A DNA stretch of 40,776 nucleotides, from contig JANTGS010000017.1 in NCBI GenBank assembly GCA_024762795.1, forward strand, positions 1 to 40,776, read 5' to 3'. The translations under genes and the position numbers were made by a program. Positions 33,965 through 40,776 of this stretch are shown one piece after another. The notes under the pieces are model-generated. The model saw only the letters and a program-made list of their open reading frames with translations. It had not been told where the DNA came from and ran no database searches. Every line of letters begins with the position of its first letter. Positions within the stretch are counted from its first letter, which is position 1. Origin of the DNA: Flavobacteriaceae bacterium. GTDB taxonomy: Bacteria > Bacteroidota > Bacteroidia > Flavobacteriales > Flavobacteriaceae.

Positions 33965-34936
33965 TTATACTTTATCTTTATTGTAAAGTGGTAAGATGAT
34001 AAACGATAAACCACCAAAGAACAGTACCATCAGTGTTTGAGCAGTCCACATGATCCATCCAAAGGCCAGAGCCGGATTTTCCGGAACATCATAAAGAGTT
34101 ATTGCACTGGCTACAAATACTGGATAGGTTCCAAGTCCGCCATTTGTAAGAGCCATGCTTAAACCACCTACTACAAAACCAACAATGATCGCCCCGAAAG
34201 GAAGGTTAGAGGTCTCCGGAAGAGCAAAGGTTACAACGTAGAACATCAGAACGTACATCAGCCAGATAAAAATAGTGTGTAAGATAAAAGCCCATTTTTT
34301 CTTCATCTTAAAGATGCTCATTACCCCCTGTATGAGTCCGTTAATAAACTCACGGATCTTTACAAAAAATGGATTACTGGATTTTTGTGCTATCCTGTAA
34401 AAAATAATACCCAGAATAATCACCCCTCCTATAATCAAATAAGAATAATAACTGCTGTCCTCTTTATCATTAAACAGGTATTTTGTTAAGAGTTCGGTTT
34501 GTAGGAAAAAAGCGGTAGCGATAATCCCCAGTAACATGATCACATCGGCAATTCTTTCAGAGACAATGGTTCCTATGGCCTTTTCAATAGGGATATCTTC
34601 ATATTTTGAAATGGCCGTGGCCCTGGCGATCTCACCTGCTCTTGGTACGATCAGATTTACCAGATATCCTACAAGTACAGCCATGATGGTATTGGGAAAT
34701 TTGGGTTTGTATCCCATAGGTTCCAGCATATAATTCCAACGGTAAGCCCTCGAAAAATGACTTAAGATACCAAAGAGTAAAGAGAGCATTACCCACCAGT
34801 AATTCGCTGTCCGGAATGAATTTTTGATTGCTTCGATATCTTCAGCGGTGAGTTTTGAAACCGAATACCATATCAAAAGCAACCCTAAAGAGATAGGGAT
34901 TAAGGTAAAGATGATCTTTTTTGTTTTTTTATTCAA
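33965..34936 (-). CDS. YbhN/UPF0104-type membrane protein (flippase-like domain)
   Basis: 323 residues with about eight membrane segments. The pattern SHFSRAYRWNYMLEPMGYKPKF, LVNLIVPRAGEIARATAISK and GGLSMALTNGGLGTYPVFV is the core of the lysylphosphatidylglycerol synthase transmembrane (flippase-like) family. There is no soluble aminoacyltransferase domain, so it is the membrane part only. The start is TTG at 34936; no ATG exists nearby in frame. It lies five bases after panD. Confidence 0.88.
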   Translation of the reverse strand: MNKKTKKIIFTLIPISLGLLLIWYSVSKLTAEDIEAIKNSFRTANYWWVMLSLLFGILSHFSRAYRWNYMLEPMGYKPKFPNTIMAVLVGYLVNLIVPRAGEIARATAISKYEDIPIEKAIGTIVSERIADVIMLLGIIATAFFLQTELLTKYLFNDKEDSSYYSYLIIGGVIILGIIFYRIAQKSSNPFFVKIREFINGLIQGVMSIFKMKKKWAFILHTIFIWLMYVLMFYVVTFALPETSNLPFGAIIVGFVVGGLSMALTNGGLGTYPVFVASAITLYDVPENPALAFGWIMWTAQTLMVLFFGGLSFIILPLYNKDKV

Positions 34937-34941
34937 GGGAA

Positions 34942-35292
34942 TCAGGTAAGTGAATTATCTTTTTCATTTGGAAAAACAATTGATGGTTTGAAATTTTTAG
35001 CTTCCTCAAAATCCATCGTAGCATATGAAATGATAATTATGATATCTCCTTTAGCCACTTTACGAGCAGCGGGACCGTTCAGGATGATTTCTCCTTTTTT
35101 TCTTTCTCCTTTGATAACATAAGTAATCAGTCGTTCACCATTGTTTATGTTAACAATATGAACTTTCTCACCTTCAATCAGGTTTGCAGCATCCATCAGG
35201 TCCTCGTCAATAGTAATACTACCCACATAATTCAACTCGGAACCGGTAATGCTAACCCGGTGTATTTTAGATTTTACAACTTCAATAAACAT
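34942..35292 (-). CDS. panD: Aspartate 1-decarboxylase precursor
   Basis: 116 residues. It makes beta-alanine for pantothenate synthesis. The self-cleavage site is Gly24-Ser25 in NYVGSITID, where Ser25 becomes the pyruvoyl group. Downstream features [21 protein letters not shown] and [20 protein letters not shown] are family hallmarks. It follows panC by 45 bases, so the two work in the same pathway and probably the same transcript. Confidence 0.97.
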   Translation of the reverse strand: MFIEVVKSKIHRVSITGSELNYVGSITIDEDLMDAANLIEGEKVHIVNINNGERLITYVIKGERKKGEIILNGPAARKVAKGDIIIIISYATMDFEEAKNFKPSIVFPNEKDNSLT

Positions 35293-35337
35293 CTCCTCAA
35301 GGATTTAATCTAAATATCTTTTAGGCTGCAAAGATAC

Positions 35338-36180
35338 TCAATTCAGAGCAATGTTGTCAATAAGTCGTATTTTTTCAGCAAAAACAGCTATAAATCCACG
35401 ATATTTAACATTTTTTTTAACAAATAGGGCGGGTTTTAAAGTTAAAGCATCAGCAATTTCAAAGTATTCAAGATCGAGCAGTTCATTGTTTTGAAATACC
35501 TGTTCCACATAGGATTTCACCCCCGAAATACTGTTATTTTTAAACATTTCTTTAGCTTCGTTCAGTGTTTTATAGATCAAAGGAGCTTCTTTACGTTGTT
35601 CTTTTGTTAGTCTTACATTTCTTGAGCTCATAGCAAGTCCGTCGGGTTCTCTGTAAATATCACAACCTATAATATTTACAGGCAGTTTTTCGGTTTCCAC
35701 CATTTTTTTAATGATAAGAAGTTGCTGGTAGTCCTTTTCGCCAAAATAGGCATTGTCTGGCTTTACTATTTCCAGCAATCGTTTAACTACTGTTCCAACT
35801 CCCTCAAAATGCCCATCCCTGAAAAGGCCTTCCATATATTTGTCCAGTCCGGCAAAATTAAAGGTTTCAGAGGTGGTTTCAGCCGGGTAGATCTCTCGGA
35901 CTGAGGGAACAAAAACGATGTTACAATTTGCTTTTTCCAGCAGATCGAGGTCGGTATTCAAAGTTCTCGGATATTTATCGAGATCCTCAGCTTTGTCAAA
36001 TTGAGTAGGGTTTACGAAAATACTCACGACGGTATAGTCATTTTCATCAGTTGCCTTTTTAATCAGTGAAAGGTGGCCCTCATGCAGGGCGCCCATAGTT
36101 GGAACAAAACCAATCGTTTGGGTTTTGTCTATATTCGATAAAAATTTGGTTAGAGTTTCTACCTCTTTGAAAACTATCAT
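35338..36180 (-). CDS. panC: Pantothenate synthetase (pantoate-beta-alanine ligase)
   Basis: 280 residues, normal length. It joins pantoate and the beta-alanine made by PanD, using ATP. The nucleotide-binding site is PTMGALHEGHLSLIK (HxGH), with VSIFVNPTQF, FFEGVGTVVKRL-like GHFEGVGTVV, FGEKDYQQ and the late AMSSRNVRL motif. It leads the five-gene minus-strand run and is divergent from the starch-synthase-like gene with 100 bases between starts. Confidence 0.97.
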   Translation of the reverse strand: MIVFKEVETLTKFLSNIDKTQTIGFVPTMGALHEGHLSLIKKATDENDYTVVSIFVNPTQFDKAEDLDKYPRTLNTDLDLLEKANCNIVFVPSVREIYPAETTSETFNFAGLDKYMEGLFRDGHFEGVGTVVKRLLEIVKPDNAYFGEKDYQQLLIIKKMVETEKLPVNIIGCDIYREPDGLAMSSRNVRLTKEQRKEAPLIYKTLNEAKEMFKNNSISGVKSYVEQVFQNNELLDLEYFEIADALTLKPALFVKKNVKYRGFIAVFAEKIRLIDNIALN

Positions 36181-36228
36181 GGTTGCGTTAAAAATTGTTA
36201 ATAAGCTTTTGAACTTTGATTTAAGGCT

Positions 36229-36257
36229 GAAAATTACATATATTTTTCGTAATTTTG
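36229..36257. promoter_or_regulatory. Divergent promoter region between panC and the starch-synthase-like gene
   Basis: TAATTTTG (36250-36257) fits the TAnnTTTG -7 element on the plus strand, 23 bases before the ATG at 36281. On the minus strand TAATTTTC (36236-36229) is a near match facing panC. The two are part of an inverted repeat AAAATTAC / GTAATTTT (36230-36237 and 36249-36256). Upstream TTG elements at normal spacing are not clear on either strand. Confidence 0.45.
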
Positions 36258-36280
36258 CACAATTATAAAATGAAAGGTTG

Positions 36281-37093
36281 ATGAAAGATAAGAGAATACT
36301 ATATGTTTCTTCTGAATTAGTACCCTATTTACCCGAAAACGATATCTCTAAAATTGCTTTTGACCTGCCTAAAGCTATGCATAGTCAGGGAGTTCAAATC
36401 AGAATGTTTATGCCTCGGTTTGGAGTGATCAATGAAAGAAGACATCAGTTGCATGAAGTAATCAGGTTATCCGGTATGAATTTAATAATCAACGATCTGG
36501 ATATGCCGTTGATCATTAAAGTAGCTTCTATTCCCAAAGAAAGAATGCAGGTTTATTTTATTGATAATGAGGATTATTTTAAACGTAAAGCTGTATTAAA
36601 GGATGAGGAAGGGAATTTGTTTAAAGATAATGATGAAAGGGCTATTTTCTTTGCCAAAGGGGTGGTTGAAACCGTTAAGAAGTTAAAATGGGCTCCTGAT
36701 ATTATTCATGTACACGGTTGGTTAGCCTCTCTGGTGCCTTTGTATATCAGGTCTTATTATAAAAATGATCCGCTTTTCTCAGATAGTAAAATTGTTACTT
36801 CTGTTTATAATGAATCTTTTGACAAGTTTGTCAATAAAGAGGATCTTCTTGAAAAGATCAAGTTTGACAATATTGATGAAGAAAAGTTAGCTGTTCTGAA
36901 TGAATCCGGAGAGAATTGTATGATGAAAATGGCTATACTGAATTCTGATGCTGTAATCAAAGGAAATAAAGAACTAACAGAAGAGCTGGAAAATACAATA
37001 GATAGTATAAATATTCCTGTGCTTGAGCATGAACAAAATGAAAATCTATCCGAACTTTATTCTAATTTTTACTTAAACAAAGTATTACAATAA
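36281..37093 (+). CDS. Lone starch/glycogen-synthase N-terminal domain protein
   Basis: 270 residues from the ATG at 36281. It aligns by eye with the first Rossmann domain of GT5 glycogen synthases: ILYVSSELVPY, LPKAMHSQGVQIRMFMPRFG and PDIIHVHGWLASLVPLYI. The second GT-B domain is absent, and the KTGGLGDV-type loop that binds ADP-glucose is replaced by PENDISKI. It is therefore unlikely to be an active synthase. It is followed by DUF4270 and glmS genes, and I recall the same neighbourhood in other Flavobacteriia, often annotated simply as glycogen synthase. Confidence 0.82.
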   Translation: MKDKRILYVSSELVPYLPENDISKIAFDLPKAMHSQGVQIRMFMPRFGVINERRHQLHEVIRLSGMNLIINDLDMPLIIKVASIPKERMQVYFIDNEDYFKRKAVLKDEEGNLFKDNDERAIFFAKGVVETVKKLKWAPDIIHVHGWLASLVPLYIRSYYKNDPLFSDSKIVTSVYNESFDKFVNKEDLLEKIKFDNIDEEKLAVLNESGENCMMKMAILNSDAVIKGNKELTEELENTIDSINIPVLEHEQNENLSELYSNFYLNKVLQ

Positions 37094-37112
37094 TAAAAAA
37101 TCAAAGATCTTT

Positions 37113-38726
37113 ATGTTAAAAATTTCAGCAGGCATTATTAAAAATGTGGGAATTCTACTTTTGCTTTTTTTTGCCATCTCAGCTTGTGAAAGGGATATTG
37201 AAAATATAGGTGTTGACCTGATTGATAATGGTGCATTTAAAGTTGGAGATACGCTTGTTGAAGTAGTTGCCTATAATGTAAATGTGGAAGCCTCAAGGGT
37301 TGATAACAACGAGCATAATGCAAGTACGTTAGCTTTATTAGGGGTTAACAGGAATTCCAATTTCGGGTATGTAAAAGCTGATATAGTTTCTCAGCTTATT
37401 CTCCCCCCTACAGGAGTGGATTTTGGCGATAATCCTGTAATCGATCTGGTTGTTCTGGATATCCCTTATTTATCTACAAAAGATTCTTTGCAAAATGCCT
37501 ATGATCCGGAAACAGGAGAAGAAATTCTCGATGATGACGGAAACAAAATAAGAGTTCCCAGTTTTACTATTGATTCGATCTATGGAAATAAAGAGATCCC
37601 TTTTCAGATCAAAGTAAATGAGTTGGAAACATTTTTAAATGTTCTCAATCCTGAGGATCCTTCTAAAAAAATGACTTATTATTCCGATAAAGAATTTCAA
37701 AAAGGAGCAGAGCTGTATTTAGGTGATTTTAAACCCAACCGGAATGATACGGTTTTGTACGTGGAAAGAAGATATTTAGATGATGATCCTTCAACAGTAG
37801 ATGATATTGATACGATCAAATCGGAAAACTCAAGTCCATCCATGAAATTTTATCTTGATAAACAGTTTTTTAAGTCCCGTTTTCTGGATCAGCAAGATGC
37901 CCCATATTTTGATTCAAATGAAAATTTTGTTCATTATTTTAAAGGATTGGTGGTAGAAGCTATGGGAATGGATGGAAGTTTGATGAATCTGTCAGCCATT
38001 CAAACCCGTATGACTATTTATTATACTCAAGATGAGATCAAGAATGAGGCGGATGGTGAAGATTTGAACGGAAACGGAATTACAGGAGAGGACGGAGTAA
38101 CCGTGCGTTCTAAGAAATTAATGAATTTTAATGTTGGGGGTACCAGAGCAGCAAATTATACAAGAGATTATTCCGGAACACCGGTGGAAAATGCAATGAT
38201 GAATCCTGATATAAATAATGGTGAAAAAGAACTTTTTATTCAGGGAGCTGCCGGATCTAATGCAATGATCAACTTATTTACACCTCAAAGTCTTCAGGAA
38301 TTGCGTGATAAGAACTATCTGATCAATGAGGCAAATCTCATCCTGAAAGTAGATAAATCCCTGCAAAAAGGCAAAGTTCCAAATCAGTTGTTTTTATACA
38401 AATATGATTCAAATACCATACTTGAAGATCTGCAAGCCTATGGTTTTGATGTATTTGGTGGTAGTTTGGTATACGATGATGATGGTGAACCTGATTATTA
38501 TAAATTCAGACTTACTACTTATATTACAAAACTGTTAAACGATCCCGACAAAGGCCCCGAACCCTTAGTTTTGAAATCGTTTAATCCAACAGATACCCCC
38601 AATTTTGAAGAACACGATTCAATTGTAAAAGATTACAGCTATATTCCAAAAGGGGTTATTCTTCATGGAAACCTTCCGGAGTCAGATGCTAATCGTTTAA
38701 AACTTCAAATATTTTATTCAAAATAA
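37113..38726 (+). CDS. DUF4270-family lipoprotein
   Basis: 537 residues. The signal peptide ends in the lipobox ISAC (Cys25), so it should be lipid-anchored in the cell envelope. The mature protein starts ERDIENIGVDLI and continues beta-rich with many Asp/Asn residues, plus acidic loops such as DEIKNEADGEDLNGNGITGED that might bind calcium. The ending (GVILHGNLPESDANRLKLQIFYSK) is typical of DUF4270 proteins. Function is unknown. It sits 19 bases after the starch-synthase-like gene and 59 before glmS. Confidence 0.87.
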   Translation: MLKISAGIIKNVGILLLLFFAISACERDIENIGVDLIDNGAFKVGDTLVEVVAYNVNVEASRVDNNEHNASTLALLGVNRNSNFGYVKADIVSQLILPPTGVDFGDNPVIDLVVLDIPYLSTKDSLQNAYDPETGEEILDDDGNKIRVPSFTIDSIYGNKEIPFQIKVNELETFLNVLNPEDPSKKMTYYSDKEFQKGAELYLGDFKPNRNDTVLYVERRYLDDDPSTVDDIDTIKSENSSPSMKFYLDKQFFKSRFLDQQDAPYFDSNENFVHYFKGLVVEAMGMDGSLMNLSAIQTRMTIYYTQDEIKNEADGEDLNGNGITGEDGVTVRSKKLMNFNVGGTRAANYTRDYSGTPVENAMMNPDINNGEKELFIQGAAGSNAMINLFTPQSLQELRDKNYLINEANLILKVDKSLQKGKVPNQLFLYKYDSNTILEDLQAYGFDVFGGSLVYDDDGEPDYYKFRLTTYITKLLNDPDKGPEPLVLKSFNPTDTPNFEEHDSIVKDYSYIPKGVILHGNLPESDANRLKLQIFYSK

Positions 38727-38746
38727 CGTTATAAGTACATATTAAC

Positions 38747-38754
38747 TATATTTG
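38747..38754 (+). promoter_or_regulatory. Possible -7 element of glmS
   Basis: TATATTTG matches TAnnTTTG and lies 31 bases before the ATG. No clear TTG is present at 17-23 bases upstream. It would give glmS its own transcript in addition to read-through from the DUF4270 gene. Confidence 0.4.
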
Positions 38755-38785
38755 TTTCTGAAACAAACTCAAACTCAAGTAAATT

Positions 38786-40639
38786 ATGTGCGGAATAACC
38801 GGTTATATTGGTTATAGGGATGCATATCCTATAATCATAAACGGATTAAAGCGTTTGGAATATCGTGGCTATGATAGTGCCGGAGTAATGCTTTATGACG
38901 GAAACAGTATCAATCTCTCCAAAGTAAAAGGAAAAGTAAGTGTTTTAGAGGAAAGGGTTCAGGAAAACAATTCCGGCCAGTCAATTATAGGTATTGGCCA
39001 TACGCGCTGGGCAACCCATGGAATCCCTAACGATCTAAATTCTCACCCGCATCTTTCACAATCGGGTAATCTTGCTATTGTTCATAACGGGATCATAGAA
39101 AATTATGCTTCTTTAAGAAAAGAACTTAAAGATCGAGGATATACTTTCCGGTCGGATACCGATACTGAAGTCTTGGTCAATCTGATAGAAGAGATAAAAA
39201 TACAGGAAGGTGTTAAACTTGGGGAGGCAGTTCAAATAGCTTTAAATCAAGTGATCGGTGCTTATGCTATTGTGGTTTTCGACAGTGAAAAACCTGACGA
39301 AATGGTGGTGGCTAAACTGGGAAGTCCAATCGCTATAGGAATAGGAAAGGATAATGACGAATTCTTCGTAGCCTCAGATGCTTCTCCTTTTATTGAATAT
39401 ACCAAAGATGCTATTTATCTTGAAGATGGTGAAATGGCGATCATTAAAAAAGGGCGGGAAGTTAAAATTCATAAAATTCAGGATGATGAAGAGGTAGACC
39501 CCAATATTCAGCAATTGCAACTCAGCCTGGATCAGATTGAAAAAGGAGGCTATGAGCATTTTATGCTGAAAGAAATTCATGAGCAACCTGAAGCGATAAC
39601 GGATACTATAAGAGGAAGACTTTTGCCTGAGCAGGGTATTATTAAGATTTCCGGACTGGAAAATAACATGAAAAGATTCCTCAATGCTGAGCGAATCATC
39701 ATTGTGGCCTGTGGAACTTCCTGGCATGCCGGACTGGTTGCCGAATACAGCTTTGAGGAATTTGCAAGGATTCCTGTTGAGGTGGAGTACGCTTCAGAAT
39801 TCAGGTATCGTGATCCGGTAATTACCGAAAAGGATATTGTAATTGCCATTTCCCAGTCGGGAGAAACTGCCGATACCCTGGCGGCGATCAAAATGGCTAA
39901 ATCGAAAGGCGCATTTGTTTTTGGAGTATGTAATGTGGTGGGTTCCTCTATTGCGAGAATCAATGATTCAGGGGTTTATACACATGCCGGACCTGAAATT
40001 GGTGTGGCTTCAACCAAAGCCTTTACTACACAGATCACGGTACTCACTTTGATGGCCTTACGACTGGCAAGAGCAAAAGGTACGATTACCAGTGCCGATT
40101 TCAGATTGTATTTACAGGAGATGGAATTGATTCCTAAAAAAGTAGCACAATTACTTCAGGTGGATAAGCATGTAAAAGAAATAGCCCAAAGATATTTGTT
40201 ATCGACCAACTGTTTATACCTGGGAAGAGGTTATAATTTCCCCGTAGCTCTGGAAGGAGCCTTAAAATTAAAAGAGATCTCCTATATCCATGCAGAAGGT
40301 TATCCGGCTGCAGAGATGAAACACGGGCCCATTGCGTTGATAGACGATAGGATGCCTGTAATTGTAATCGCCACAAATAAAGGTCATTACGACAAGATTG
40401 TTAGTAATATACAAGAGATTAAATCCCGAAGCGGAAAGATTATTGCTATTGTAACTGAAGGGGATATAACCGTTAAAGAAATGGCTGATCATGTGATCGA
40501 GATTCCGGAAACCGAAGAAGCTTTATCTCCCTTGTTAACCACCATTCCATTACAACTTTTATCGTATTATATTGCGGTGATGAGGGGCTGTAATGTGGAC
40601 CAACCAAGAAATTTGGCTAAGTCCGTTACGGTGGAGTAG
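38786..40639 (+). CDS. glmS: Glutamine-fructose-6-phosphate aminotransferase
   Basis: 617 residues. It makes glucosamine 6-phosphate, the first step to UDP-GlcNAc for peptidoglycan and lipopolysaccharide. The N-terminal glutaminase domain starts MCGITGYIG with nucleophile Cys2 and includes RLEYRGYDSAG and GHTRWATHG. Two SIS domains follow (IIVACGTSWHAGLVAEY, SQSGETADT, then YLGRGYNFPVALEGALKLKEISY). It ends with the conserved LAKSVTVE. No ribozyme or leader structure is evident upstream. It is the third gene after the starch-synthase-like and DUF4270 genes. Confidence 0.97.
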   Translation: MCGITGYIGYRDAYPIIINGLKRLEYRGYDSAGVMLYDGNSINLSKVKGKVSVLEERVQENNSGQSIIGIGHTRWATHGIPNDLNSHPHLSQSGNLAIVHNGIIENYASLRKELKDRGYTFRSDTDTEVLVNLIEEIKIQEGVKLGEAVQIALNQVIGAYAIVVFDSEKPDEMVVAKLGSPIAIGIGKDNDEFFVASDASPFIEYTKDAIYLEDGEMAIIKKGREVKIHKIQDDEEVDPNIQQLQLSLDQIEKGGYEHFMLKEIHEQPEAITDTIRGRLLPEQGIIKISGLENNMKRFLNAERIIIVACGTSWHAGLVAEYSFEEFARIPVEVEYASEFRYRDPVITEKDIVIAISQSGETADTLAAIKMAKSKGAFVFGVCNVVGSSIARINDSGVYTHAGPEIGVASTKAFTTQITVLTLMALRLARAKGTITSADFRLYLQEMELIPKKVAQLLQVDKHVKEIAQRYLLSTNCLYLGRGYNFPVALEGALKLKEISYIHAEGYPAAEMKHGPIALIDDRMPVIVIATNKGHYDKIVSNIQEIKSRSGKIIAIVTEGDITVKEMADHVIEIPETEEALSPLLTTIPLQLLSYYIAVMRGCNVDQPRNLAKSVTVE

Positions 40640-40659
40640 TATCTGTAAAAATAGTAGAT

Positions 40660-40707
40660 TGAGCGGGTGAATAGTTCCATACGGATATATTCACCCACTC
40701 ACTTTTT
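40660..40707 (+). terminator. Terminator after glmS
   Basis: TGAGCGGGTGAATA (40660-40673) pairs with TATTCACCCACTCA (40688-40701), with one C:A mismatch in 14, around a 14-base loop. Five T follow at 40703-40707. Confidence 0.75.
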
Positions 40708-40776
40708 AGATAGGAAAAACCAGAGTTATTTTTTAAATAAAGCTATATTTAAAAAAATATCAGATAAATATTTAAT

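Noticed and set aside
38700-38785. glmS ribozyme or metabolite switch upstream of glmS
   Set aside because: The gap is only 59 bases, AT-rich and without stable stems; a glmS ribozyme needs much more sequence.
1-40776. Mobile elements, phage, CRISPR or defence genes
   Set aside because: No transposase, integrase, cas, restriction or toxin-antitoxin signature was found in any frame, and no regularly spaced repeats were seen.

Overview
The window looks like a chromosomal segment of a low-GC member of Bacteroidota, most likely Flavobacteriia. The evidence is the housekeeping promoter form TTG-N19-TAnnTTTG (seen twice with exact spacing), secreted proteins ending their signal peptides in '...AQ', a short NusA of 415 residues, Bacteroidota-type families (GYDIA-family GHMP kinase, DUF4270 lipoprotein, CarboxypepD_reg-like proteins), and the order panC-panD next to a lone starch-synthase-like domain, DUF4270 and glmS. 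No transposase, phage, CRISPR or recognisable defence genes were seen.

Layout. 1-240: tRNA-Cys(GCA) with a strong promoter and a terminator. 239-2817: a metallo-beta-lactamase-fold hydrolase and a subtilisin-family lipoprotein protease. 2869-6941: a heme region with intact hemN and hemE on the minus strand and intact hemJ on the plus strand; between them two 3' gene remnants, hemL (minus) and hemH (plus), meet head to head near 6164. 7044-8879: a secreted M1 aminopeptidase. 8955-13511: the rimP-nusA-infB operon, read leftward from a promoter that runs almost at once into a hairpin plus U-tract. 13767-14597: a tandem universal stress protein. 14668-19702: four overlapping minus-strand genes (two SGNH hydrolases, a HAD phosphatase, an MBOAT acyltransferase), probably an O-acylation module. 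19703-20495: about 800 bases without a gene, filled with small inverted and direct repeats. 20496-24865: exported sugar isomerase/epimerase-like protein, topoisomerase III and aroA. 24926-28033: a large secreted sortilin/BNR-type beta-propeller protein. 28058-30104: a small membrane protein, a MazG-like pyrophosphohydrolase and a Tat-exported Gfo/Idh/MocA oxidoreductase. 30273-31835: a CarboxypepD_reg-like protein. 31842-36180: a five-gene minus-strand run (panC, panD, YbhN-like membrane protein, GYDIA GHMP kinase, HI0933-type flavoprotein). 36281-40639: a lone starch-synthase N-domain, a DUF4270 lipoprotein and glmS.

The most notable item is the broken heme locus: hemL lacks about 140 N-terminal residues, hemH lacks most of its N-terminal part, and the hemH remnant also has an in-frame TAG where I expect a conserved Trp. 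A simple deletion between two divergent operons would give exactly this arrangement, so it may be real heme-pathway loss; an assembly error at the join is the main alternative. Other points of interest are the rimP leader attenuator candidate, the O-acylation cluster, and the starch-synthase domain that lacks the KxGG nucleotide-binding loop. I did not see an obvious complete undescribed system. All homology statements come from reading the sequence; no database search was run.
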